Part shown: piece by piece, positions 1-8,207 of the stretch
Numbering within the stretch: position 1 is the first letter of the stretch
How the letters are laid out: each line of letters starts with the position of its first letter
Assembly (NCBI GenBank): GCA_023705985.1
Contig: BPTO01000016.1
Coordinates: 1 to 33,224 of the forward strand
DNA length: 33,224 nucleotides
DNA from: Candidatus Heimdallarchaeota archaeon
GTDB lineage: Archaea; Asgardarchaeota; Heimdallarchaeia; Heimdallarchaeales; Heimdallarchaeaceae
Reading direction: 5' to 3'
Made by a program: the position numbers and the translations under genes
The notes under the pieces: generated by a model
Seen by the model: the letters and a program-made list of their open reading frames with translations, nothing else
The model's database searches: none
What the model was told of the DNA's origin: nothing

Positions 1-3000
1 ACTTTAGGTATGTCAATGTCACAGTTCTTGCAGGAGTAGGGACAACATACAAATTAACCTATAGTAAGCTTAACTATGTAGACATGCGAGTATCTACCGC
101 TTTGTGTGCATCTGTAGGAACATTAGCTAGTTCAGTAACAGGAGAACACGATTTACAAGCACTACTAGGAACAGTAGATGGGCGAATTGTAGCTTTTAAA
201 TATGATGAAACTGTTGATGAATTCATTCTTTCATGGGATTCGTGGGTAGATGATAGATTTACTCTTGGGACAAACATTTGGGATCTAGAGCAAGTGAAAA
301 CTTTAGGGACTATGCCCATGATTTATGGTTGGACATTTTTAGATACAACAGAATATGCTTTAAAACCTAGCAATCAACCCAAAAGTCAAATAGGTGATAT
401 CGATATCTTCGATTACGATATCGGTTATGTTGATTCAGACCCTTATGCTAATGGAGATTTCGTAGTTAGCACAGTTACTGGAGATGTTTATTTCTTTAAC
501 AACATGTTTGTATATGATGTTGGTAATACTGGTCTTTACTTCAGCCAAATCAACAGTTACGGCAATTACAATGGTTTCAATCTAACTGTCTCATTAATTG
601 AGGTTTCAAATGCATCTAGCGGTCCTGAACTCTTTATAGGCACTTATGATCCTTCGATTTCGAATGTTTATGATGACTGGTATGATGATACTGACACTGA
701 ATCACCTGCTAATCTGCATATATGGTCACAGTCTGGAGGTACTTATTTAGGTCCTGAAACTTTGTACAGTTTCGAAAGTACTGGACAATTAGAAGAACTT
801 CTGAAGAATGCACAATCCATACCTTCAGCTGATGGAATAGACATGGATGGAGATGGAGATATGGACGTAGTAGTATGTATAGATGCATTATACTTGCTGT
901 GGAATATAGGTGATCGCGAGAATCCTGAATATATCCTTGATGCAGATTATTTTGCAGATGTAAATGCTGTACAAGGTAGAAGAAAATTCATGAAGCCAAA
1001 ATTTGTTGAGTTTGATCATGATGGTGATTATGACCTCACTTTAGGTTACTCAAATCGTGTAGGAGCAACGTATTTTGATAATTATGGAACAGCTACTAAT
1101 CCAAAATGGGAAGAAAAGAAGGAATTGCTCAATAATTTAGACTATGAAGCAACAATTAATGTTTATAATTTAACTAGACCTCTTTTCGTCTCATATCTGG
1201 ACTTTAGTATAATGAATACACTTCTGTTTGGAGAAGATTTTATGGATAAATACATATATTTCTTCATGTTTGATGTGTTTACAAACGATATTCATTACTT
1301 CCTTATTGATTATGAAACACAAACCTCTTACATGGTCGCGACTTACCCTCTTATTTCACGTGTAGAAATAAATTCATTCAGATCAGAAGAAATAGAATAT
1401 TATGAAGAAACATATACTTCTCGTAATTTCGGTTTTAGAGCAATAGAAAGCTGGTCAACAGCATTAGAACTACTAGAGTGGACTATGACTGTTGAAACTG
1501 CAGATTTGGATGAAGATGGTTCAGGAGAAATTATTGTAGGAGACTATGATAATAATATCTACATCTTTGAACATATGCTCAATAATACTTACAAACGGGC
1601 GTTTCGCTCTCCAGATGTTGTTCAATATTATGCAACAGATGAAACGCCATACGCTTGGGATCAATTCGGAGGTTATACAGGTGAATTTAATCAAACAATC
1701 TGGAATCATGTCTCTCATATTCTTGTTGATGTTGACCTTGATGGTGATGGCTACTTAGAACTAGTAGCATTGGCAGGTACAGTATTTTATATCTTTGAAG
1801 TTGTATATGACGAATTCAGTGGTAAAATTATTGATGATACCTATCAACTAGTTCACCGTTTTGATTGTTTAAGAAGTGATGAAGGACCTTATATGATTGA
1901 AGCAGGATTAATTGATCCTGTAGGATTAACTTGGGCTAAAGATCTCGATCACGATGGCTACCGCGAGATACTTGTGGCTTTTGAATCACAATTATTCGTT
2001 TATGAACCTTACAATGATGAGTTTTACGAAGTTTTTGGACAAGTTAATACACCAACGGGACATTACAACTTAGCAGGTAACAGTAGAGCATATCCTGATA
2101 TGACAATCGCAGGTATCTTAGTTGCTGATACAAACCAAAATGGTTGGGAAGAAATAATCGTATATGGAGAAATAGATGATGCAACCGTACCTTATGATAT
2201 GGGTTATATTGCAATTATAGAAACTAATATTCACGGGTATCAGATAATCTGGCAAGCTCCTACGGAAGTCGTTGCTAGTAACAAAATCTATACTGTAGAA
2301 ATTGCAGATCAAGACTATGACGGTCAACTAGAGGTTATCATAGGTGGAGAGAAAGGCATATCAATTTGGGAATATCATGGAGATGCTGATGGGGATTTAT
2401 ATGAACAGATTAATGTCATAACAGGGTCCATGAATTACCCAATAATGCAATCGAATTCTCTTTTCGGAGAGAACAGTTTTTACGGAATTGATAATCAAAT
2501 TAGGCAACGTTCTCATGATGTCATTCAATTTGTTTACGGTACCACTAATCATTCATATATAGCAGTATGGACAGAATGGTATAGCATAGGGAGTATATAT
2601 GTTATTTACCAGGCTATGAGTAATGATGGACAAAACTGGTTATATAAAACGATGCTTCCAATAGCTTCTATTGATGATCAATTATTCCCATCATTAACAC
2701 AAACTACAAATGGTGATCTTTATCTTATATGGACTGCTTACCTGGCTATGGGTTCTTCTGGTATGATCTATGGGATTCCATGTCTTAAATCAACAAATTT
2801 TGGTGATACATGGGTATCAGAAGGAACACTAAATATGACAGAAATATTAGGACCTAATCCTTATCGTTCGCCTACAGTTTTTGCACATGATAACGATGGA
2901 ATTGGTTACTCATTCATCTATAAAAACAGTACTCATTCTATTCCTTATTATGGTTGGCATTTCAGTAATGGTACGGACATTGTTGCTAGACCAATTGAAG

Positions 3001-6000
3001 GTCTTAAAGAATTCAATGTCAATGGAATTGATATAGTTGGACATCCTAATAACAGTCCTTCACAAGGTTTCACTTTTGCAGGAGCAATGAGTGCTAATCG
3101 TCCAGGAGAAAACAAAGACGATTACGATATTTGGTTCTTTGAAGCAGATATCAGTTTCAATTTGACTATTGAGGCAAGGAAATTAGTAGAAAGTCCTGCA
3201 GTTGAACATACACCTAGCATTGCTTATATACTTACAGGGACGAATCCACTGCTAATAAGTTATGATGCAGCAGGATATAAACAGGCTATGCCAACAGCTT
3301 ATGGTTTAGTTTCATCTGATTATCTTGAATGGTCAGAGCCAGATATTCTAAATGTATACCCTGATTATCTTGCTAGAAATCCAATATCTGAGGCAATGTA
3401 TTTCAAAAATCAACTGTCATGGAATCTCAATAGTCATGGCTTTAGAGCTCCTAAAGTTACAGCAACATATGATGGAAAATTTGTCGTATTAACAAAATTA
3501 GATATTAAAGGATCAGTTCCTTTAGGAGCAAGATATTGGGAAGATTTCCTTTTCCAAGAATATAGTCTAACAATAACCGATTTCACTGCTTTTGGTAAAG
3601 CTACCGATATAGCCGTAGGCGACACTGATGGGGATGGTTTGAATGAAATTTTAGCTGCAGACGGACCATATGCTAGACTATTTGAGATTTTTGAAACGAC
3701 TATAATGAATACTAGATATCAATCCAAGTGGAAGAGCCAAGAATACGAGAACCCAGTATCAGATGTGTCGATATATGATACTAATGGTAATGGTTTCCCT
3801 GAAATGATCTTTAGTGTCCAAGGAGAAGATGTCTATGTCTTTGAGGTTCTGGATCTTTCTAAACCTATTGTTGATTTAGAAGTTCCCAAACAAATCTTTA
3901 CAGCTATTGAATCCAACACTGCTGTTTATCTGACAAACACTCCAATAGATCTTAATGATGATGGTATCACTGATTATGTTTGTGGAATGGATGATAATAT
4001 GCTTCATGGAATTCTTGGAAATAATGGTACCGTTTTATGGAGTACAGATCTTGGAGCTACTACTAGATTTACGTTTGAAGGACTCTATGAGTATAATAGT
4101 CAGCTAATTGTTATTTACGATAATAACGATATCTCATGGATTAACAAAAGAACTGGTAGTCTCATTGATATTTTTACAACAGGAGATAGCTATGTTGGCG
4201 GTGCTACAATCTATGATGTAAACGGAGATGGAACAGAGGATATAATAAGCAAAGATTCTTCTTCCAACGAAATCCGTATATACAGTGGAGTTGATGGAGA
4301 CATTTTTGAATCTGGTGCTATTGTTGAAGCTTCTGTTGAAGTATATGGAATGGATATTGCTTTTAATAATTCTATACCACTCATAATCGCGTCGCTATCC
4401 AACGATACAATAGTAGCTCTTGATATTAACTTAAATGTTCTATGGACATTTGCACTGGATACTGATTCATCTTCACAAGTATATGCCAAAGATTTAGACG
4501 CAAATAACTATTCTGAAATATTCATTCCTTCATCTGAAAGTGTTTTGCTACAAATCAATGGTTCTCGTCTCTGGAACATTAGTACTGCATTTACACCAAC
4601 TCAAGTAGTTTTCTATGATATAAATGAAGATGGGATACTTGATATTATAACAACAGGAGGAGAATCATTCACAGGTTCTGCTTACGATGGTGAAACAGGA
4701 TCAATTCTGTGGACAAGAGGACTCTGGGAATATATCGGCTTGGAGGTTGCACTAGGCACCGTAGGAGATGATCCTGTATTGTACTATTCATATTATGACA
4801 TAAATGAAGAAGTAGGTGTAGTATGTGTTAATATAGATGGATCATTAAGATGGGTTATTGAAACAGGTGTTTTTCCAGTTGGGTATACAGTTGGGGTAGT
4901 TGCTACTGAGATCAATGGACAAAACGGAGTGATTTTCGGTACTTATGAAGATAAAGTGATTGGAGTAACCTCAACAGAGTTTACGCCTGTAGGACAACCA
5001 TATGCAAAGATGGCACCTGCAGAATTTCCAAGCAATATGGAATATGAGAGAATGTTTTCTGGAATAGGGGAAATAAATCCAGATACAGTTGTTGTAGCTA
5101 ACTTTAATGGTTTAGATTATCCAACTCTATTCTACATAGAAAATAACACTCATGCAGTCTGGCGCGATATTCAGACAGGAGAAATATACAGTAAAGAAAC
5201 GATAAAAGACATAGGAAACATAGTAAAATGTGTCGCTGCTGATCCTGAAGGAAAAGGTTACCCAACATCAGTATACTTCTATACAGATTTGTTCTACCTA
5301 GGAGTAATACATGTTACTACAATGGTAGTAGAGACGAATGGAGTATTAGTAGGTAAAACTAATTCTATTCATGAGCTTCTAGCTTATAGTCTAAGTGGTG
5401 TAGATGGAGACAATCTAATTATTACAACAATATCAACCACAAACGTGAATTACGTCCGTGTCTATAAACCAAATGCTGGAGACCAAGCATGGTTCGACAG
5501 TATTGGTGAAGATGTAGGAAAGCAGCTGTTAGCAGGCAACTTAAAGGCTACAGAAAATATTCTTGTTGTAGTTTCTGATTCTACCATAATCTTCTACTTG
5601 AAAGATGGAGCTGTTGAGAATTCTCTAGATAGTAATTACTTTGGAAGAGTTGCAATAGGATATACTAAAAAGAGTGATACTTATAAAACAGTCTTTATAC
5701 ATGAAGGGTTCGATATACAGAATTTTGATGTAGAAATCGGTACACATACAAGTTGGGAAGCTAATTTAGAATCTGATGCAGAAATTTTTGATATGGTTAT
5801 AGGTGAAATGCAAGGAGATGAATACTATGAAGTCTATGTTACGCAATCAGGTATAGGTATAATGGCTTTTGACGTAAATGCTAATTTATTGTGGTATCAT
5901 ATTCATAGTTCATTCTTATCAACCAAACTAATCCTTTACAGAGATCCAAACTATGGAGAAGCGGTTTTATTAGCCACGGATTACCACAGAGTGTTTATGT

Positions 6001-6299
6001 ACGATTCCGAAGCTGATATTATGAAGGAAGCAACTGTTGATTTATTCGATCAGATATTGTTTATTGGAACTTCATGTAATGAAACTCTAACAGATGAAGG
6101 TATTTTCGTCTTCTTAGCAGGCAATACGTTCTATGGTCACAATCTTGAATCTGTACATGGTGCCCTAGCTGAATCGTTAGATGAATCAACAATAGATTGG
6201 GTATCTCTCCGAAGAATTGGTGTACCTGCATTAGTGATGCTTTCAATAACAATTGCGGCAATGGTACTCATTTCAAGAAAGAGCAAAGTAAGAGTATAA
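1..6299 (+). CDS. Giant membrane-anchored FG-GAP/VCBS repeat surface protein (5' end outside window)
   Basis: Probably an extracellular adhesion or binding protein; the ligand cannot be read from sequence. The ORF track starts it at the ATG at 84, but the same frame is open back to base 3 (FRYVNVTVLAGVG...), so that Met is internal and the true start, with any signal peptide, lies outside the window. At least a dozen degenerate Ca-binding FG-GAP motifs are visible (DMDGDGDMD, DLDEDGSGE, DVDLDGDGY, DTDGDGLNE, DVNGDGTED), mostly followed by a short strand such as YIFE or YVFE, which indicates beta-propellers. About residues 830-1170 (counted from the ATG at 84) lack these motifs and look sialidase/BNR-like (SNDGQNWLYK, NFGDTWVSEG), as if a second propeller type sits between two FG-GAP arrays. 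The C-terminus is a single TM helix plus a basic tail (RKSKVRV), typical of an archaeal membrane anchor. The fold is confident, the function unknown. Confidence 0.85.
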   Translation, partial: FRYVNVTVLAGVGTTYKLTYSKLNYVDMRVSTALCASVGTLASSVTGEHDLQALLGTVDGRIVAFKYDETVDEFILSWDSWVDDRFTLGTNIWDLEQVKTLGTMPMIYGWTFLDTTEYALKPSNQPKSQIGDIDIFDYDIGYVDSDPYANGDFVVSTVTGDVYFFNNMFVYDVGNTGLYFSQINSYGNYNGFNLTVSLIEVSNASSGPELFIGTYDPSISNVYDDWYDDTDTESPANLHIWSQSGGTYLGPETLYSFESTGQLEELLKNAQSIPSADGIDMDGDGDMDVVVCIDALYLLWNIGDRENPEYILDADYFADVNAVQGRRKFMKPKFVEFDHDGDYDLTLGYSNRVGATYFDNYGTATNPKWEEKKELLNNLDYEATINVYNLTRPLFVSYLDFSIMNTLLFGEDFMDKYIYFFMFDVFTNDIHYFLIDYETQTSYMVATYPLISRVEINSFRSEEIEYYEETYTSRNFGFRAIESWSTALELLEWTMTVETADLDEDGSGEIIVGDYDNNIYIFEHMLNNTYKRAFRSPDVVQYYATDETPYAWDQFGGYTGEFNQTIWNHVSHILVDVDLDGDGYLELVALAGTVFYIFEVVYDEFSGKIIDDTYQLVHRFDCLRSDEGPYMIEAGLIDPVGLTWAKDLDHDGYREILVAFESQLFVYEPYNDEFYEVFGQVNTPTGHYNLAGNSRAYPDMTIAGILVADTNQNGWEEIIVYGEIDDATVPYDMGYIAIIETNIHGYQIIWQAPTEVVASNKIYTVEIADQDYDGQLEVIIGGEKGISIWEYHGDADGDLYEQINVITGSMNYPIMQSNSLFGENSFYGIDNQIRQRSHDVIQFVYGTTNHSYIAVWTEWYSIGSIYVIYQAMSNDGQNWLYKTMLPIASIDDQLFPSLTQTTNGDLYLIWTAYLAMGSSGMIYGIPCLKSTNFGDTWVSEGTLNMTEILGPNPYRSPTVFAHDNDGIGYSFIYKNSTHSIPYYGWHFSNGTDIVARPIEGLKEFNVNGIDIVGHPNNSPSQGFTFAGAMSANRPGENKDDYDIWFFEADISFNLTIEARKLVESPAVEHTPSIAYILTGTNPLLISYDAAGYKQAMPTAYGLVSSDYLEWSEPDILNVYPDYLARNPISEAMYFKNQLSWNLNSHGFRAPKVTATYDGKFVVLTKLDIKGSVPLGARYWEDFLFQEYSLTITDFTAFGKATDIAVGDTDGDGLNEILAADGPYARLFEIFETTIMNTRYQSKWKSQEYENPVSDVSIYDTNGNGFPEMIFSVQGEDVYVFEVLDLSKPIVDLEVPKQIFTAIESNTAVYLTNTPIDLNDDGITDYVCGMDDNMLHGILGNNGTVLWSTDLGATTRFTFEGLYEYNSQLIVIYDNNDISWINKRTGSLIDIFTTGDSYVGGATIYDVNGDGTEDIISKDSSSNEIRIYSGVDGDIFESGAIVEASVEVYGMDIAFNNSIPLIIASLSNDTIVALDINLNVLWTFALDTDSSSQVYAKDLDANNYSEIFIPSSESVLLQINGSRLWNISTAFTPTQVVFYDINEDGILDIITTGGESFTGSAYDGETGSILWTRGLWEYIGLEVALGTVGDDPVLYYSYYDINEEVGVVCVNIDGSLRWVIETGVFPVGYTVGVVATEINGQNGVIFGTYEDKVIGVTSTEFTPVGQPYAKMAPAEFPSNMEYERMFSGIGEINPDTVVVANFNGLDYPTLFYIENNTHAVWRDIQTGEIYSKETIKDIGNIVKCVAADPEGKGYPTSVYFYTDLFYLGVIHVTTMVVETNGVLVGKTNSIHELLAYSLSGVDGDNLIITTISTTNVNYVRVYKPNAGDQAWFDSIGEDVGKQLLAGNLKATENILVVVSDSTIIFYLKDGAVENSLDSNYFGRVAIGYTKKSDTYKTVFIHEGFDIQNFDVEIGTHTSWEANLESDAEIFDMVIGEMQGDEYYEVYVTQSGIGIMAFDVNANLLWYHIHSSFLSTKLILYRDPNYGEAVLLATDYHRVFMYDSEADIMKEATVDLFDQILFIGTSCNETLTDEGIFVFLAGNTFYGHNLESVHGALAESLDESTIDWVSLRRIGVPALVMLSITIAAMVLISRKSKVRV

Positions 6300-6302
6300 T
6301 CT

Positions 6303-6330
6303 TCTCTTTCTACCTATTTTTCTTTTTTAT
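6303..6330 (+). terminator. Pyrimidine/T-rich terminator after the giant surface gene
   Basis: Immediately after the TAA stop comes a run of T-rich tracts (TTCTCTTTC, ATTTTTCTTTTTT) without a strong hairpin. This is the usual form of an archaeal intrinsic terminator. It overlaps the left copy of a possible direct repeat. Confidence 0.45.
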
Positions 6331-6337
6331 TAGCTTA
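6317..6337 (+). repeat. Left copy of an imperfect direct repeat flanking the recombinase module
   Basis: TTTTTCTTTTTTATTAGCTTA matches about 19 of 22 positions (one gap) of the segment at 8181-8202, in the same orientation. The two copies bracket the three-gene recombinase module. Much of the match is low-complexity T; the informative part is the AGCTTA end. It could be an attachment-site remnant or chance. Confidence 0.25.
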
Positions 6338-6373
6338 AACTACAACGAACCATTGAATATCATTTTCAATTAT

Positions 6374-6398
6374 TTGAATATTCAAGACTTTTCTTGAA
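6374..6398. promoter_or_regulatory. Overlapping palindromes TTGAATATTCAA and TTCAAG-N6-CTTGAA
   Basis: A perfect 12-bp palindrome at 6374-6385 shares its right arm with a second inverted repeat (6381-6386 and 6393-6398, 6-nt spacer), giving three related half-sites (TTGAA, TTCAAG, CTTGAA) within 25 bp. It lies between the surface gene and the first small gene of the recombinase module. That position suits an operator or a recombinase binding site; the role is inferred. Confidence 0.35.
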
Positions 6399-6471
6399 AG
6401 TTCTATCTCAATGTATGTTTAAGACTTTCATAATCTTTATCAATTTCAAAAAACATTTTATCCAGAAATAT

Positions 6472-6837
6472 ATGAAAACAATTAAACAACTAGTTTTCGA
6501 TATTACGCAAAGCCGTAGAATAAAAAACTATGCTGAAAGACTGAAAATCGAACCTGCTTCAGTTCTTCCTCAAATTCAATCAGTAATGGAAATTATATAT
6601 CAAGCTTGGTTCAAAAATTATGGCAAAAACAGAGAAATATGTTTTAATGATTACTTTATATCAATGATGAAATATGCGGAATATTCTCATAGATTAACTC
6701 AAAGGCATGAGGAGATAAAGAAGGTTTCTAATCATGTTGAAATACTAAGACTAGCAATCGTCGAATATGATATTGATTATAACGATATTATAACAATAGA
6801 AAATATATCTAAATCTCATCAGGAGGGAAATGAATGA
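6472..6837 (+). CDS. Unknown small helical protein, recombinase module gene 1
   Basis: I do not recognise this protein. From the ATG at 6472 it is 121 residues (MKTIKQLVFD...), predicted mostly helical and rich in charged and aromatic residues, with no TM segment or metal motif. The ORF track begins at a TTG at 6394, which would add 26 residues of lower-complexity, Phe/Ile-rich sequence; an ATG at 6415 is also possible. I prefer 6472, but no Shine-Dalgarno decides it. The stop overlaps the next gene's start (ATGA), so the two are almost certainly co-transcribed and translationally coupled. Next to a recombinase it may be an accessory or DNA-binding factor of a small mobile element; that is inference only. 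Confidence 0.6.
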   Translation: MKTIKQLVFDITQSRRIKNYAERLKIEPASVLPQIQSVMEIIYQAWFKNYGKNREICFNDYFISMMKYAEYSHRLTQRHEEIKKVSNHVEILRLAIVEYDIDYNDIITIENISKSHQEGNE

Positions 6838-7283
6838 AAATAAAAACAACTATGTTTAAAATAAAATTCAAAAATAAAATTCCTTGTGACGATGAGTTTA
6901 AACTGGGGAGTGATCTAGCTTATTATCTCCCTTACTTCGCAGAATTAACAGAGGAAGTTATGAATTGGGACTTGAATGATATAAAGGAACATACAAGGCA
7001 AAGTAAAGAAGAATTTGATCCTTTAAGTAGGGACTATTCTAATTTATTCAAAGAATATGCACAAATCAAGCTTAGAGCTAATGAGCTTTATTATAGGAAC
7101 CGAGTAGTAGCACTGACTATGGGACTTTTAAGGCAAAAATTAATGCAATTGAAGAGTTCAAATGCAGTTTTACCTCTAGACTATGATAAAGCGATAGAGA
7201 AAGTTGAATATTTCATTTATCGTTATATCACAAAGAAACAAGATGATAGGCTCGTAGAACAGGTAGTTTTTGATGAACGATAA
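6834..7283 (+). CDS. Unknown small protein, recombinase module gene 2
   Basis: A 149-residue protein with no family I recognise. It is charged, probably mostly alpha-helical, and has no signal peptide or membrane segment. A stretch around residues 45-110 (DIKEHTRQSKEEFDPLSRDYS and after) looks able to form long helices. The start is well supported: AGGAGGG at 6821-6827 lies 6 nt before the ATG, and the ATG overlaps the upstream stop as ATGA. Such a strong Shine-Dalgarno is unusual in this window, where several genes look leaderless, and fits an internal operon gene. About 150 nt carrying a short tandem repeat and an inverted repeat separate it from the recombinase. Confidence 0.65.
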   Translation: MKIKTTMFKIKFKNKIPCDDEFKLGSDLAYYLPYFAELTEEVMNWDLNDIKEHTRQSKEEFDPLSRDYSNLFKEYAQIKLRANELYYRNRVVALTMGLLRQKLMQLKSSNAVLPLDYDKAIEKVEYFIYRYITKKQDDRLVEQVVFDER

Positions 7284-7345
7284 CCTTGATTTTTGCACAT
7301 TTTTTATGTAGGAATTTAGCAGAATAGACTGAGATATTTTTGAAG

Positions 7346-7383
7346 GTCATGTCATGTCATGTCATGTCATGTAATGTAATGTA
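7346..7383 (+). repeat. Pentanucleotide tandem repeat (GTCAT)5(GTAAT)2GTA
   Basis: Five perfect GTCAT units are followed by two GTAAT variants and a partial unit. They lie about 54 nt before the recombinase start. Such microsatellites are prone to slippage, so copy number could differ between strains and change spacing in the recombinase promoter. Confidence 0.9.
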
Positions 7384-7401
7384 GATATTACACATCTTTT
7401 A

Positions 7402-7424
7402 GTTAAGGTCACCACCTTCTTAAC
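7402..7424. promoter_or_regulatory. Inverted repeat GTTAAG-N11-CTTAAC upstream of the recombinase
   Basis: The arms GTTAAG (7402-7407) and CTTAAC (7419-7424) flank a second nested dyad, AAGGT/ACCTT. A further AAGGT at 7425-7429 follows. The element ends 12 nt before the recombinase ATG, so it is placed to act as an autoregulatory operator or recombinase binding site. The function is inferred from symmetry and position. Confidence 0.45.
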
Positions 7425-7436
7425 AAGGTAACTAAA

Positions 7437-8159
7437 ATGAAACGATGTATTATTTATGCACGAACCTCTACTGCTGATCAAGAATCAGGTTTGGAAACCC
7501 AAATCGATGATGTAACGTCAAATATATATCAAGCAGGAGAAAGGGAGATTGTTAAAATCATAAAAGATGAAAATTGCCCAGGAGACAGTGATCTTGAATA
7601 TCGAGAGGGTTTTCAGGAAATTCTTATTATGGCTTCAGAAGGACAATTTGATGAAATATGGAGTCAATCTAGAGATAGATTATCTCGAGATGTAGACATT
7701 CTTGGATATATTCGAGTTATATTAAAGAAAAAAGATATTTCAATAGTTTGTTTAGATGATGAAGATAATAAAACCATAACTCGTATTAAAGATCTTTTTG
7801 GAGAGATGGAGTTAGAGAAGTATAGGGAAAAAAGATACAAGGGAATGATGAGACGCATAAACGAGAAAAAGGTTATGTCCAGACCTCCTTTCGGCTATGC
7901 GGTGGGAGATGGTGGTTCACTATTGGTTGACGAAAGTAAAAGAGGGATAATTAGACGTCTTTTTAGCGAATTTGATAACCCTTTTGCTTCACTGAAAACC
8001 CTCAGTATCAAATATAATATTCCTGTTTCAACTCTAAGGAACATTCGTTCAAATGAAGTCTACAGAACAGGAGCTGTTCGATGGGCTGGAAAGATAGCAT
8101 ATTACATCGAGCCAATTGTCCCAGAAAATACAGATCAGATGTTGAATGTAAAAGATTAG
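7437..8159 (+). CDS. Small serine recombinase (resolvase/integrase family)
   Basis: A site-specific serine recombinase of 240 residues. The N-terminal resolvase domain (about 1-135) has the catalytic serine in YARTSTADQ (Ser11) and the arginine-rich active-site motif SRDRLSRD (77-84). A long helix (about 120-140) then leads into a short Recombinase-type DNA-binding region (PPFGYAVGDG..., then an HTH-like TLSIKYNIPVSTLRNIRS). It lacks the zinc-ribbon and coiled-coil tail of large serine integrases. It also lacks the N-terminal MerR-like HTH of IS607 TnpA, so it is neither of those in standard form. It is the last gene of a three-gene module with palindromic and repeated DNA. It may be the recombinase of a small integrative element or an inversion system; the catalytic residues look intact. 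Confidence 0.9.
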   Translation: MKRCIIYARTSTADQESGLETQIDDVTSNIYQAGEREIVKIIKDENCPGDSDLEYREGFQEILIMASEGQFDEIWSQSRDRLSRDVDILGYIRVILKKKDISIVCLDDEDNKTITRIKDLFGEMELEKYREKRYKGMMRRINEKKVMSRPPFGYAVGDGGSLLVDESKRGIIRRLFSEFDNPFASLKTLSIKYNIPVSTLRNIRSNEVYRTGAVRWAGKIAYYIEPIVPENTDQMLNVKD

Positions 8160-8180
8160 TTCTGTTGTACATTTTCACTC

Positions 8181-8202
8181 TTTTTCTTTATTCATCAGCT
8201 TA
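8181..8202 (+). repeat. Right copy of the imperfect direct repeat flanking the recombinase module
   Basis: TTTTTCTTTATTCATCAGCTTA resembles the segment at 6317-6337 (about 19 of 22 positions, one gap). It lies just after the recombinase stop and just before the convergent aIF2B-like gene, so the repeat pair would delimit a unit of about 1.9 kb. Confidence 0.25.
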
Positions 8203-8207
8203 TGGAT

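Noticed and set aside
7437-8159. IS607-type transposase
   Set aside because: The catalytic domain is N-terminal with no MerR-like HTH before it, and no TnpB gene is present.
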